64,000 bases of DNA from JAAXKN01 sp036261625 (GTDB taxonomy: Bacteria; Bacteroidota; Ignavibacteria; Ignavibacteriales; SURF-24). A model generated the notes under the pieces. That model made no database searches, was not told the origin of the DNA, and saw only the letters and a list, made by a program, of their open reading frames with translations. A program made the position numbers and the translations under genes. The stretch spans positions 20,414-84,413 of the forward strand of contig DATAKL010000025.1 of NCBI GenBank assembly GCA_036261625.1. Direction: 5' to 3'. Below, piece by piece: positions 23,369-32,575 of the stretch (positions are counted from its first letter, which is position 1; every line of letters starts with the position of its first letter).

Positions 23369-25780
23369 CTATTTTGCAAGGACCATTTTTCTGAATAAAT
23401 GAACATTGCTGCCGCTGAGCCTGTAAATATAGACTCCTGAAGGGACTTTTGAGGCATCGAAAACTGTTCTGTGATACCCTGCTGGAAGATCACGCTCCAG
23501 GAGGGTCGTAACTTCCTGCCCCAGCATGTTGAACACTTTTATTGAATACTTTCCGGCCGAGGGAACAGTAAAATCAATTGTAGTAGAGGGATTAAAAGGA
23601 TTCGGGTAATTCTGCCTGAGACTGAAGCCGCACGGCTGTACATCCTTTTCCATTCGGCTGGTATTTCCAGCTAAAACAGTTACACTCGAGGTGTTATTAT
23701 CAGCATTAGCATCTTCAGGGCTGCATGAGGTAAGTGAAGCCGTGCTTATTAAAGTTTGAGTATCTGTTTTATCGTCCTTTGCTAAAATGCCAGCATCCAG
23801 CAGAATATTATTGAACTGCCCTGATCCTGAGAGTGACTTTACGATCAGCTGACCGTTTACAATTCCCGACTGAAGGTCCACGGCTGCAGAAGGAGCAAGA
23901 AGGCAGCCTTTTATTTCCACGCCCTGTATTCTAATTGTCTGCGCCTGATAAAAATTATAGATCACTTTTTCTGCTGAAGCGCCGATTAAGCTCATGCCGC
24001 CGGTCCAGTTGATACTCTGGCCTCCTACGTTTACCAATACAGCAGATCCGTCGGGGACATTAAGAACAAAGTAAGTGGCGCCGGAGAATTCACTGCCTGA
24101 AACATTAAAAACATTCAGCACCGGATCAGATCCCTTAAGGGTAAGACCTCCCCACTGTGAGACGGCAGATGTATTGGAAGACTTCTCTTTGAGGGACAGG
24201 ACGAAATTTTGAAGACAGGTCGCAGCCCCGGCAAAATCTATCGGGTGGTCGTGTCTTAAACTTCCTCCTGTTATGGAAACTCCTGCCTGGGGAAGGTTTG
24301 TTGTTCCGCCGTAGACCACGTTTCCGTTTTTAACCGTGCCGCTTGTAAATGTCAGGTTACCCCCCACTATGAGGACATCATTGCTGTTTGCAGGAAGTCC
24401 TTCGCCTGCATTGTAGCCCGAGAGGCTGGCATCTCCTCCTGCGGCCACTTTACCCTGGACAGTAGAGTAATAGGGATGGCTAATGGTTTCAAGTACAAAT
24501 ACATTAAAGCCTTCAGCAGCACCGAGACCTGCTGAATTCGTGCTCAACTCTGAACAATTCGATTTTACATTAATTATAAGGGTAGCGCTCTGACCGGCAT
24601 TCAGGCTGCCGAGCGTCCATTCTCCGGCTGCCGCATTGTAAGCGCCGGCTGCTGCAGTTGAACTTATATATTCTGTTCCTGAAGGAAGCAGGTCAGTTAT
24701 TGCAACTGAAGAAGCGTCAAGATTTCCAATGTTTCTGGCGGTAACAGTAAACGTGAAGGATTCTCCGCATTTGACGCTGGTTTTACTTACTGTATTTGAA
24801 ACTTCAATATCGGCGCCTGTAATTTTTACAAGTGCACAATCAATAGTTAACTTGTCTGCCTCGGCAGAAAATTCAAAGCAGTCGGTCTGTCCATCACTCT
24901 TGAAGTCGGAGTCAGCCTGGTCATCCGCGCCCTGATTAAGCTTGCCTAAAAAGTAGCCGCCGGGACTGGTAAGCTTCAGGAAATAACTTCCGCTGGTAAT
25001 GTCTGCAAAAATGTAGCGGCCCAGAGCATCAGTGGTAGTCTCACGAATTATCACACCGGTACAATTACGGAGCTCCACTTTTACATCCTGCAGGCCTGTT
25101 TCACCACTATCCTGAATTCCGTTATTGTTCTCATCGTTCCATACTCTGCCGCCAAGAGATGCCTTTAACTGAGGGTCGCTGCTCTTGCAAGCAAGAAAGC
25201 CCTTATTAACTTCCCCTTTGTTAAAATTCTCATTAATTGAGGCAGCAGCATCGCTCAGGTCGAGGTATGAGTAACCCAGGCCTGAAATATCGCCTCCTCC
25301 CAGGGCCGCATTAGCCAATTGAGAGAATTCGGCAACTGTTTTGCCCGAAAACTTGCCACGGGTTATGACCAGATCAGTAAGTTTGAGTGTTTTTTTAGCA
25401 GGTGAAAGCCCGTCGGCAGCAATATTCAGCTTAAGAGCTGCAAGCTGCACACCCAGAAGTCCGGATTCGGTTGAGGCTGGATCTGTATAGCTTTTAGTGA
25501 GTTTCCCCGGAGGATCATCGTGTCTGAGGAAAGCCGCGGTAGATTTTGATGAAATAAGTGTAATTGTAAATGTCCCGCCTACAGTAAGCCCCATCGGAAA
25601 AGCCTGAAGAAAATAAATATCGCGGATTGTTCCGGCATTATTTCCATTGGCATCAGCCCCCCATTCGGTTTTGGAGAATGTAACAAACCCGCTCAGATCG
25701 CATTGATCCTGCCCAGGGAGACTGCCCGAAGAAAAAGCAATTGCCAGTATCAGGATCAAAGAAAAGTATACTTTATTCAT
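23369..25780 (-). CDS. secreted surface protein: SdrD_B, DUF11, choice-of-anchor A and T9SS sorting domains
   Basis: 803 residues. A signal peptide (about 1-24) is followed by a region of unknown fold (25-200), one SdrD_B domain (about 210-320; GGRVWNDENNNGIQDSGE), a DUF11/conserved-repeat domain (about 325-410; DIEVSNTVSKTSVKCGESF) and a choice-of-anchor A-type module (about 415-670; LGAAEGFNVFVLE with beta-rich GG repeats). The T9SS C-terminal domain (about 720-803) starts LRQNYPNPFNPSTTIDF and ends RKMVLAK. It should be secreted by T9SS and attached to the cell surface. SD-like GGGGGCGTG precedes the ATG. Role probably adhesive or structural; the ligand is unknown. Confidence 0.88.
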   Translation of the reverse strand: MNKVYFSLILILAIAFSSGSLPGQDQCDLSGFVTFSKTEWGADANGNNAGTIRDIYFLQAFPMGLTVGGTFTITLISSKSTAAFLRHDDPPGKLTKSYTDPASTESGLLGVQLAALKLNIAADGLSPAKKTLKLTDLVITRGKFSGKTVAEFSQLANAALGGGDISGLGYSYLDLSDAAASINENFNKGEVNKGFLACKSSDPQLKASLGGRVWNDENNNGIQDSGETGLQDVKVELRNCTGVIIRETTTDALGRYIFADITSGSYFLKLTSPGGYFLGKLNQGADDQADSDFKSDGQTDCFEFSAEADKLTIDCALVKITGADIEVSNTVSKTSVKCGESFTFTVTARNIGNLDASSVAITDLLPSGTEYISSTAAAGAYNAAAGEWTLGSLNAGQSATLIINVKSNCSELSTNSAGLGAAEGFNVFVLETISHPYYSTVQGKVAAGGDASLSGYNAGEGLPANSNDVLIVGGNLTFTSGTVKNGNVVYGGTTNLPQAGVSITGGSLRHDHPIDFAGAATCLQNFVLSLKEKSSNTSAVSQWGGLTLKGSDPVLNVFNVSGSEFSGATYFVLNVPDGSAVLVNVGGQSINWTGGMSLIGASAEKVIYNFYQAQTIRIQGVEIKGCLLAPSAAVDLQSGIVNGQLIVKSLSGSGQFNNILLDAGILAKDDKTDTQTLISTASLTSCSPEDANADNNTSSVTVLAGNTSRMEKDVQPCGFSLRQNYPNPFNPSTTIDFTVPSAGKYSIKVFNMLGQEVTTLLERDLPAGYHRTVFDASKVPSGVYIYRLSGSNVHLFRKMVLAK

Positions 25781-25853
25781 TTCTCACGCCCCCTGTTCTG
25801 TAATAGTCTCTCTCAAAAAGAAGCATGCTTTCTTAATGGCATTTTCTAAAAAA

Positions 25854-25880
25854 AAGGGCTGCCTTATTCGGGCAGCCCTT
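25854..25880 (-). terminator. strong terminator of the six-repeat SdrD_B gene
   Basis: 10-bp stem AAGGGCTGCC / GGCAGCCCTT with a 7-nt loop and, on the minus strand, a run of eight T after the stem. It lies 57 bp after the stop at 25937. Confidence 0.88.
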
Positions 25881-25936
25881 AAAGATCACTTTTAAGATTC
25901 TGCTCTGTCAAGCAGATCCATGAATTGTTTCACGGA

Positions 25937-28654
25937 TTACTTATTGAGCATCATCTTCCTGGTAATAACTACATTGGTACCAGACAGTCTGTAAATATAG
26001 ACACCTGAAGTCAGCTTGCTGGCATCAAATACTACACTGTGGTATCCGGCATTGAGTTCGCCGTTTAACAATGTTGAAACTTCCTGCCCCAGCATGTTGT
26101 AAACCTTCAGCATATACTGTCCGGCCTGCGGTACAGCAAACTGAATAGTGGTTGACGGGTTGAACGGGTTCGGGAAGTTCTGATCCATGGCGTATTCAGT
26201 CGGAATACCAGTTCTGCCTTCGACACCGACAGTATATTTAAGAGCAATCGGTTCACCTATTGAAGTTGCATCCTTGGATAAGTCGAAGCATGTCTGGCTG
26301 CTAGCATCAACGCCATCGTCGCTGCCCTTGGACAATACGACATAATGCTCCGGAGCTGTTATCTTCAGATAGTAACTGTCGGCAAGAATGTTGCTGAATG
26401 TAAAGCGGCCGTCGCTGCCAGTTGCAGCAGACTGAACGAGTGCACCGTCTGAGCATTTATGGAGTTCAACTTTTACGTTAGCAATGCCCTCACCTTCATC
26501 CATAAGTTTGTTGTCATTCTTATCTTCCCATGCATAATTGCTTACCGTGCAGTTTGCACGAATCATACCGGCATCGAGAATCAGAGTGGACTGACCGCTC
26601 ATAAGAGTAAAGTTATCGGTTATACCCTTATCCGGGCAGGGATCCGAATCCTTACCGTCGTCATTGCCCTGATCCTTAGCTGTGAATGTAAACTGACCAG
26701 GCAGAACGAATTTTACAAAATAGGTGCCTTCTGTAGGAACGTTTGTAAAGAGATACTTTCCGGCAGCATCTGTCTTTGTTGTAGCAACCGTAGCACCACC
26801 GTCGCAGGCATGCAGTTCAACAGTTACGCCGCAGATACCCGGTTCTTCACAATCCTGAATACCATTCTGGTTTAAGTCTTCAAATACCATGTCGCCAACT
26901 GTACCAGGATCGGTAACTGTCGGAATCAGACCGGCATCGATAAAATTAATATGCCAGCCGGCACTGAGCCATATGCAGTTTGTGGTCTTTGTGTCAGCAT
27001 GGAAATCTGAATTCTCATCGAAGCATCCGGTACGATAAGGGCTCAGCATGAAGCAAGGTGGAACTACAATCTGAACTGCATACTTCTTACCCGGAACAAT
27101 ATTATTGAACTTGTAATAGCCGTCAGCATCTGTCTTTGTTGTAGCTACTAATTTGCCAAGTTCCCAGTCAGCGCAATAAGTTGCGGTTTCATTCTTCATA
27201 TCCTCAAATACCGGAATCGGGCAAGTGCAGGCGCATTTGCATTCATAGAGTTTTAATGTAACGTCAGGAACTCCAACTTCGCGCGGATCCTGAACGCCGT
27301 CGCCGTCGTCATCTCTCCAAACAAAGTTAGATATGCTTGCAACGAGATCCGGATCGTAGTACAAACCGGCATCAATGCAGTTATTAACTTCATCATAGAC
27401 GCTGAACCAGTATGAAGCAAAACCAGGATCGATGTCAGAATCGTTGCAATCCTCATCATAGTTCGGATCGTTGGCAACTTCCATGTCAGCAGGACTTGCA
27501 GCATATCCTAACGGGGCATCCACCTTTATCTGATAGGCGCCGGGAATAAGATTGGGGAAATGATAAAGACCATTTGCATCAGTAGTTACCGAACCAACTT
27601 TCATCGGTTTGCATTCATTGCTGCTGGGAGAGATCCCCTGATGATGGCCGCAATTGCAGGCATATAATGATACCTTTATACCGGGGAAGCCTGATTCATT
27701 CATATTCTGAATGCCATCTTCATTTGAATCTTTCCAAACCAGGTCGCCTATGCCGGGAAGATCGCAGCCATCGTGGCATACCGCAAAGTCAATGTCCAGA
27801 TTCTTTGTGCAGGCATTGAACGTCATGCAGCCGGTCATGTTTGCATCATTGAGGTTGCAGACATCGGCGCATCCGGGTCTGACAACACCCTTGTAGCCAT
27901 GAGGCAGCTTTACTTCAACGCAGTATTCACCCGGCAGCACACTTGTGAAGGAATACTTGCCATTCAGGTCGGTAACTGTTTCGGCAATCTGTATGCCGCA
28001 GCAGTGTTTTCTGTTTAATGTGCTGTAAAGATCAAAGCCGTCCATCGGTAAAATATCGCAGGCGTAAAGTTTTATGCACACGCCGGCAATACCTTTCTCA
28101 TCGCCATCCATTACGCCGTTGTGATTGCAGTCGTTAAATACCATATCGCCAATGGTAACAAGATCGCATTCCTGGATTTCGAAAAGACCGGCATCAAGAC
28201 CGAGGCGGTAATTTGAAGTCTGATGTTCGTCAAGTTTAATGACTCCGGTATGATCCAGGTACGGGAATATGTCGGAGTCTTTTTCGTCGCTTGTTCCCTG
28301 GAACATCGGGCTTACAGCCCAGCCACTAGGAACTTTAAATTTTACAAAATACAGACCTGCAGGAAGGTTTCCAAAAGAGTAGTTTCCGTTCAGATCAGTA
28401 TTGGTTGTGGCAAGCGGCGTCAGGGAATTTGCCGACAAGTCGCTGGTAGAAACCGGACCAGTAAACGGGCCGCAGGTGTAAAGTTCAACCGGAATGCCAG
28501 GAAGTCCGGGTTCCCCGAGATCCTGAACGCCGTTTTTGTTAAGGTCATTCCATACCAGGTTTCCAATATCCCATGTTGTCTGTGCCTGGACGGAACCGGA
28601 AAGAACCCAAAAACATGCCATTATAAGCATGACGAACACGTGTAACCTTTTCAT
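25937..28654 (-). CDS. secreted SdrD_B repeat protein with T9SS sorting domain
   Basis: 905 residues. Signal peptide (1-24, ending GSVQAQ), then six SdrD_B domains of about 110-140 residues, each opening with a (V/F)xW/F-x-D-x-N-x-DGxxD-type calcium-binding-like motif: GNLVWNDLNKNGVQD, GDMVFNDCNHNGVMD, GDLVWKDSNEDGIQN, SNFVWRDDDGDGVQD, GDMVFEDLNQNGIQD and SNYAWEDKNDNKLMD. Each carries a (Y/H)xC cysteine. The T9SS C-terminal domain starts MDQNFPNPFNPSTTIQF. It is a long rod-like surface protein, probably Ca-stabilised. GGAGG precedes the ATG. It resembles the 1711-residue protein at 58030 in repeats and tail. Confidence 0.92.
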   Translation of the reverse strand: MKRLHVFVMLIMACFWVLSGSVQAQTTWDIGNLVWNDLNKNGVQDLGEPGLPGIPVELYTCGPFTGPVSTSDLSANSLTPLATTNTDLNGNYSFGNLPAGLYFVKFKVPSGWAVSPMFQGTSDEKDSDIFPYLDHTGVIKLDEHQTSNYRLGLDAGLFEIQECDLVTIGDMVFNDCNHNGVMDGDEKGIAGVCIKLYACDILPMDGFDLYSTLNRKHCCGIQIAETVTDLNGKYSFTSVLPGEYCVEVKLPHGYKGVVRPGCADVCNLNDANMTGCMTFNACTKNLDIDFAVCHDGCDLPGIGDLVWKDSNEDGIQNMNESGFPGIKVSLYACNCGHHQGISPSSNECKPMKVGSVTTDANGLYHFPNLIPGAYQIKVDAPLGYAASPADMEVANDPNYDEDCNDSDIDPGFASYWFSVYDEVNNCIDAGLYYDPDLVASISNFVWRDDDGDGVQDPREVGVPDVTLKLYECKCACTCPIPVFEDMKNETATYCADWELGKLVATTKTDADGYYKFNNIVPGKKYAVQIVVPPCFMLSPYRTGCFDENSDFHADTKTTNCIWLSAGWHINFIDAGLIPTVTDPGTVGDMVFEDLNQNGIQDCEEPGICGVTVELHACDGGATVATTKTDAAGKYLFTNVPTEGTYFVKFVLPGQFTFTAKDQGNDDGKDSDPCPDKGITDNFTLMSGQSTLILDAGMIRANCTVSNYAWEDKNDNKLMDEGEGIANVKVELHKCSDGALVQSAATGSDGRFTFSNILADSYYLKITAPEHYVVLSKGSDDGVDASSQTCFDLSKDATSIGEPIALKYTVGVEGRTGIPTEYAMDQNFPNPFNPSTTIQFAVPQAGQYMLKVYNMLGQEVSTLLNGELNAGYHSVVFDASKLTSGVYIYRLSGTNVVITRKMMLNK

Positions 28655-28794
28655 CTCTCATCCTCCTAAAAATGATTAATAATTGTTTAATAGAACCCCT
28701 GATTACTGAACATATATTTCTTGAGCCAACGTACACGCATTGTTATCTTTCAGGCCCTGGGCTTTGTGCCCGTGGAGCCTTTCCGGTCAATTCA

Positions 28795-29055
28795 TTAATT
28801 CAAAAGCTCCCGGATTGTGACCGAAGCATTTGTCTTTAATCCTTTATTAAAATCTTTGGTTAATTGAGAATACCGGCTTGCAATAGTTACTACGGAGGAC
28901 TCCTCTCCAGTGGCTTCATAGCAGATAAAGCCCGCGCTGCCGAACGGCAACCCCGGCATTTTTCTTAAGCAGCTCTCATAAATAATTGAAACGGTTTCCA
29001 TCACGTGCCCTGGCATTATTGCATAGTTTATCAGTTCAGCTTGACTTTTATTCAT
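28795..29055 (-). CDS. small hypothetical protein
   Basis: 86 residues, soluble, no recognised domain. It opens MNKSQAELINYAIMPGHVME. Only a weak GGAT precedes the ATG. The gene is 140 bp upstream of the six-repeat SdrD_B gene on the same strand. Coding-like hydrophobic spacing and charged residues argue for it, but the evidence is modest. Confidence 0.45.
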   Translation of the reverse strand: MNKSQAELINYAIMPGHVMETVSIIYESCLRKMPGLPFGSAGFICYEATGEESSVVTIASRYSQLTKDFNKGLKTNASVTIRELLN

Positions 29056-29642
29056 ATCCGGTTTATTCCATCAATTCGGTTATACTTTTTGTTCTGCTTG
29101 CACACAGTTTATTTCTGAGCCATTTTTTCTTGTGATCTTTCGGACTGAGCGCACTTCACCCATGAACATTTGATGTCTTTTTTGGGCCTCATGAAATTCA
29201 TTTGCAATTTCATTGGCCGCTTCTGAATCTTATGATGATTCTCTAAAGGACAGGAACCAAACTTCTCGGCATCATATTTATTTAGATTCTTTATTGCAGC
29301 AGTATTTAACTTGCTCCGGCTTTCTGCCTCTTACTTTTAGAATCTTTTCTGTCTTGCTCCTGAATGAAGTATTTTTTGAAGTATACTTTTGGAGTAACGC
29401 ATTAATTCTTTTTCAGAGACATACGGCTGATGTCTTTATCATAGAACTCCTTTACCTGTTGACAATTTTTTTTATTCAGATTTATTGAAGACGATTTTAA
29501 TTTCGTACCGGAAAACAGGAGTAACTAACTGCGTTTTCTTTAGTTACTACTTTAAGGAAGTTAAATCGTTTTGTAAAAGCAAGTGCAGGATTCACGTGAA
29601 ATGAGTATTGTGATATAGAACAAATGTTTCAGTATTGAATCA
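29056..29642. other. long intergenic stretch with a segment shared with 63.4 kb
   Basis: No convincing gene in 587 bp. A plus-strand frame (29213-29488) translates to a hydrophobic peptide with no ribosome-binding site. The part at about 29249-29395 is similar in sequence to about 63420-63565, with matching blocks AGGAACC(A/T)AACTT, TGCCTCTT, ATCTTTT and TGCTCCTGA followed by AATGAAGT. Both segments lie upstream of giant SdrD_B genes. It may be a duplicated regulatory or remnant sequence. Confidence 0.5.
29249..29395. repeat. dispersed repeat, copy 1 (other copy near 63420-63565)
   Basis: Aligned by eye with the segment at 63420-63565; shared blocks in the same order over about 150 bp, roughly two thirds identical. 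The encoded frame NEVxxEVxFW is partly kept in both. Origin unknown. Confidence 0.5.
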
Positions 29643-29665
29643 GGCCTGCAGAGAGTCTGCAGGCC
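29643..29665 (-). terminator. hairpin downstream of the GH13 gene
   Basis: Perfect 10-bp stem GGCCTGCAGA / TCTGCAGGCC with a 3-nt loop, 60 bp beyond the GH13 stop. No U-tract follows, so it could instead be an RNA-stabilising hairpin. Confidence 0.5.
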
Positions 29666-29725
29666 GTAAAAGTGCTATTGTATACTATAAGAAAGTAATT
29701 TCAGAACTAAGTTGCACTGTTATTT

Positions 29726-31099
29726 TTATGTTTGTGATATAAAAATTCGCGCCCAGGCGGGGTACAAAGTGCTGATTGTCAGCCTGTTTGATTTTATCTG
29801 AAACTCTTCAGCGCCATTTAAGACATCCTTAAATACTGCTCCCGGCATTGATGGAACATTAAGCTCCAGGTTCACTGGCTTATCCGATGAATTCAAAACA
29901 ACTACGGCTGTTTCATTTTCCATGCGGCGCATAAAGGCAAACTGCTCCATTGAAACGTGGAGCTGCGTGTAGTCGCCATACTTAAGAGCCCTGGATGAAT
30001 GGCGGATCTGCGACAGCCTGGAAAGGGCTTTCGGCAGGTCTGGGCTGTGACCGTTGGAAAAATCGGCAATGTTCAGTGACGGGCGCAGGGCATCGTCACT
30101 TCCGTTTCTTTTTTCACCCTTAACTTCCCACTCGCTTCCATAATAAAGTGAAGGTACGCCGGGCATCGTATATAGAAGACAATACAAAGGATAAAGGTGC
30201 GACGGATTTTTAATTATGCTCGCAATGCGGTTGACGTCGTGGTTATCAGCAAAGCCATACAGAGGCAGATTCCTGTATAGTCCCTGCGGCCCGAACTGGC
30301 GGTTGATGGAATAAGCGATTTCAAAATAGTTCCTTGCATTGAGACTTGAATATAAACCTTTATAACATTCGTAGTTTGTCACCGAGTCGAGCATATTAGG
30401 ATTGACCCAATGCCTGTAATCCCCGTGTATGATCTCACCCAGGAGCCAGAAATCGCCTCTTAAATTTTTTGTTACAAGGGAAAGATCCCTGAGGAACTTA
30501 GGATCGATGCAGTCGGCAGCATCAAGCCTGAGCCCGTCAATTTCAAAATAATCTATCCACATTCTTACTGCATCAAATATGTGCTCGCGGGTGTCGTGAT
30601 TACTGAGATTCAGCTTTACGAGATTATAATGCCCGTTCCAGCCTTCATAGCTGAAAGGATCGCCCACCGGGCTCCTCTTCCTGAAATCAAGGCCTGAAAA
30701 CCAGGATTTGTAAGGAGATGATTCCAGGTTGCTCTGAACGTCACGGAATTGCGGGAAATGACGCCCAACGTGGTTGAACACGCCGTCTAAAATAACCCTT
30801 ATACCATTCTGGTGAAGTGTCGCTATAAGATTTTTCAGATCGGCATTTGAACCAAGTCGCCTGTCGACATTAAAATAATCAACAGTATCATATCCGTGTG
30901 AGACCGATTCGAATAAAGGCCCCAGATAGAGTGCATTTACGCCGAGTGACTTCAGGTGAGCGATCCAGTTTTGGACTTTCTCCAGGCGAAATTGCGGCGG
31001 TGAAGAAAAATCGTTCTGCTTAGGCGCTCCGCAGAAGCCGATGGGATATATGTGGTAAAATATTGAATCAAATGACCAGTGCAAAGGAGGACCTTTCAA
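29726..31099 (-). CDS. alpha-amylase family (GH13) glycosidase
   Basis: 457 residues, one (beta/alpha)8 GH13 domain plus a short C-terminal beta domain. Catalytic residues are complete: Asp193 in IDGLRLDAAD, Glu222 in LLGEI and Asp288 in GFADNHDVNR; DGVFNHVGR is conserved region I. No signal peptide, so it is a cytoplasmic enzyme acting on alpha-glucans or maltodextrins. Its opening (SIFYHIYPIGFCGAP) is typical of cyclomaltodextrinase/neopullulanase-like members. The start appears to be a TTG at 31099, directly at the edge of a TTAAAAA array and without a ribosome-binding site, so translation initiation is unclear. A TetR-type gene is just upstream (37 bp), same strand. Confidence 0.9.
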   Translation of the reverse strand: MKGPPLHWSFDSIFYHIYPIGFCGAPKQNDFSSPPQFRLEKVQNWIAHLKSLGVNALYLGPLFESVSHGYDTVDYFNVDRRLGSNADLKNLIATLHQNGIRVILDGVFNHVGRHFPQFRDVQSNLESSPYKSWFSGLDFRKRSPVGDPFSYEGWNGHYNLVKLNLSNHDTREHIFDAVRMWIDYFEIDGLRLDAADCIDPKFLRDLSLVTKNLRGDFWLLGEIIHGDYRHWVNPNMLDSVTNYECYKGLYSSLNARNYFEIAYSINRQFGPQGLYRNLPLYGFADNHDVNRIASIIKNPSHLYPLYCLLYTMPGVPSLYYGSEWEVKGEKRNGSDDALRPSLNIADFSNGHSPDLPKALSRLSQIRHSSRALKYGDYTQLHVSMEQFAFMRRMENETAVVVLNSSDKPVNLELNVPSMPGAVFKDVLNGAEEFQIKSNRLTISTLYPAWARIFISQT

Positions 31100-31127
31100 T
31101 TAAAAATTAAAAATTAAAAATTAAAAG
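31097..31127. repeat. 7-bp tandem repeat, TTAAAAA family
   Basis: Four TTAAAAA units filling almost the whole gap between the TetR-type gene and the GH13 start codon. Confidence 0.88.
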
Positions 31128-31136
31128 CATGTTGAA

Positions 31137-31703
31137 TTAAGAATATATTCCATGGCTGAACTGATGCACTGCCTGGAAGATTTCCTGAGTATCCAGTTTT
31201 ATATGACTGCCCAGGAAAAGCGTTATGTAATTATTTATTATTCCGAGGAATGTAAAAGCATAACGCCTGTGTCTGCCCTTCATGTTGCCATGATCCTTTG
31301 CAGCACGCATAAACATACTTTCTAAAATCCGGAGAATTTCTTTATTATATCCGGAGCATGCTTCAAGAGTTTCGCTTCCCGGGCCTGAGAAGCACATTGC
31401 AAGCTGCATCCGGTAGAATTCCTTATTATTTTTTACAAAGGAAAAGAATGTCTCCACCACCTTCTGCAGAGTCATAGGAAGATCGCCCTGATAATCAGCG
31501 GCCTTGCGCACGTCTTCCATAAGGCTCGTGAAATTTTCCTCAAGAAGCGCATCGAGAAGTCCCCTTTTGCTTCCGAAGTAGTGATAGAGCGTAGGCTTTG
31601 TAATGCCTGCCTCCTCAACAATTTCCTGCACTCCAACTGCTTCGTAGCCCAAGCGGGAAAAAAGCCTTAAGGCAACAGACAAAATATTACTGCGGTTATC
31701 CAT
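31137..31703 (-). CDS. TetR/AcrR family transcriptional regulator
   Basis: 188 residues. The N-terminal helix-turn-helix is textbook TetR (ILSVALRLFSRLGYEAVGVQ, then IVEEAGITKPTLYHYFGSKR; about 6-50). The C-terminal half (about 55-188) is the all-helical ligand and dimerisation domain. It probably represses its own promoter through the palindrome at 31741-31756, 38 bp upstream of its start, and may control the divergent gene at 31973 and the GH13 gene downstream. The ligand is unknown. Confidence 0.93.
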   Translation of the reverse strand: MDNRSNILSVALRLFSRLGYEAVGVQEIVEEAGITKPTLYHYFGSKRGLLDALLEENFTSLMEDVRKAADYQGDLPMTLQKVVETFFSFVKNNKEFYRMQLAMCFSGPGSETLEACSGYNKEILRILESMFMRAAKDHGNMKGRHRRYAFTFLGIINNYITLFLGSHIKLDTQEIFQAVHQFSHGIYS

Positions 31704-31740
31704 TCTTAATATCCGTTAATAAATTAATTCCCTATGCTAA

Positions 31741-31756
31741 TATACCGTTCGGTATA
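31741..31756. promoter_or_regulatory. TetR-type operator palindrome
   Basis: TATACCGTTCGGTATA, two 7-bp arms TATACCG / CGGTATA about a TT centre. The spacing and sequence are typical of TetR/AcrR operators, and it lies between the regulator gene and the divergent SnoaL-like gene. Confidence 0.75.
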
Positions 31757-31972
31757 GAAGGATGCAAGGGGGAAAAGAAGGTCCGAGGTTCAGGGACAGG
31801 CGGTCCTACTCGTGGACAGAACCATGCGATCCCCGGCCCAGGTTGCGTTAAGTGGAAAAGGGCACTGTGGAATTCATTGATTTTATGGGGTTAAATTTCA
31901 TAATTCATATCAGAAAGGATTGCCATTTAATGTAAAAAGGGCTATAATTTTATAAAGAATGGAGGTAGAAAA

Positions 31973-32419
31973 ATGGGACCTGCCAACCTTGTAGAGGAAT
32001 TCCTGATTGCAATTGAACAGAGAAACTTCACCAAAGCCGAGGATCTTTTGTCAAACAGTTTCAGGGCTTCGGGTGTGGCGCCCGACGTGCTGGATGCAAG
32101 CGGCTTTGTGAGCATTCAGCGTGCTTTGGGAAGCGGAATGCCGGATTTCAGGTTTAATTATGAGTTTCTGAAGGAAAAAGCAGGCATAGTAAAGGTGAAA
32201 TTTCATATTACCGGTACACACATTGAATCGATGCCTGCTCCTTATGCTGGATTAAGATCAATTCCGCCAACTAACAAGTCTGTGGATATGCCTTATGAAA
32301 CAGTAGAATTTAACGTCAGGGACAATAAAATCCAGAAAATGGATGTCGCACACATCGACGGCGGCGGGCTGTCCGGTCTTTTGAAGCAGCTGGGCGTTGA
32401 ATTGAGAGTGGAAGCTTAA
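31973..32419 (+). CDS. SnoaL-like (NTF2-fold) protein
   Basis: 148 residues. Residues about 3-125 match the SnoaL/ester-cyclase NTF2-like cone fold: VEEFLIAIEQRNFTKAEDLL at the start, then a curved sheet with KVKFHITGTHIES and SVDMPYETVEFNVRDNKI. The typical opening MGPANLVEEFL has GGAGG upstream with good spacing. Members range from enzymes to small-molecule binders; the active residues cannot be assigned. It is divergent from the TetR-type regulator with the palindrome between them, so it is a likely target of that repressor. Confidence 0.85.
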   Translation: MGPANLVEEFLIAIEQRNFTKAEDLLSNSFRASGVAPDVLDASGFVSIQRALGSGMPDFRFNYEFLKEKAGIVKVKFHITGTHIESMPAPYAGLRSIPPTNKSVDMPYETVEFNVRDNKIQKMDVAHIDGGGLSGLLKQLGVELRVEA

Positions 32420-32481
32420 TTTGTATGAATACCTGCCCTATAGTTGGAGAGGCTTGCTCCACAAGAACGGCATATTATGTT

Positions 32482-32505
32482 AAAGGCACCTTATCAGGTG
32501 CCTTT
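32482..32505 (+). terminator. terminator of the SnoaL-like gene
   Basis: AAAGGCACC / GGTGCCTTT 9-bp stem with a 6-nt loop, followed by ATTG. Confidence 0.7.
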
Positions 32506-32521
32506 ATTGTAAAATAAAAAA

Positions 32522-32550
32522 GGCTGCCCTGATGATTTCACAAGGCAGCC
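32522..32550 (-). terminator. terminator of the FnIII/T9SS protein gene
   Basis: GGCTGCC / GGCAGCC stem with a longer loop; on the minus strand a run of six T and TATTTT follows. It lies 26 bp after the stop at 32576. Confidence 0.78.
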
Positions 32551-32575
32551 CTGAAAAAGTTAGCTCACAACAAAC

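Noticed and set aside
29213..29488. Plus-strand hydrophobic 91-residue frame
   Set aside because: No ribosome-binding site, odd composition; it overlaps the segment shared with 63.4 kb, where the frame is broken.
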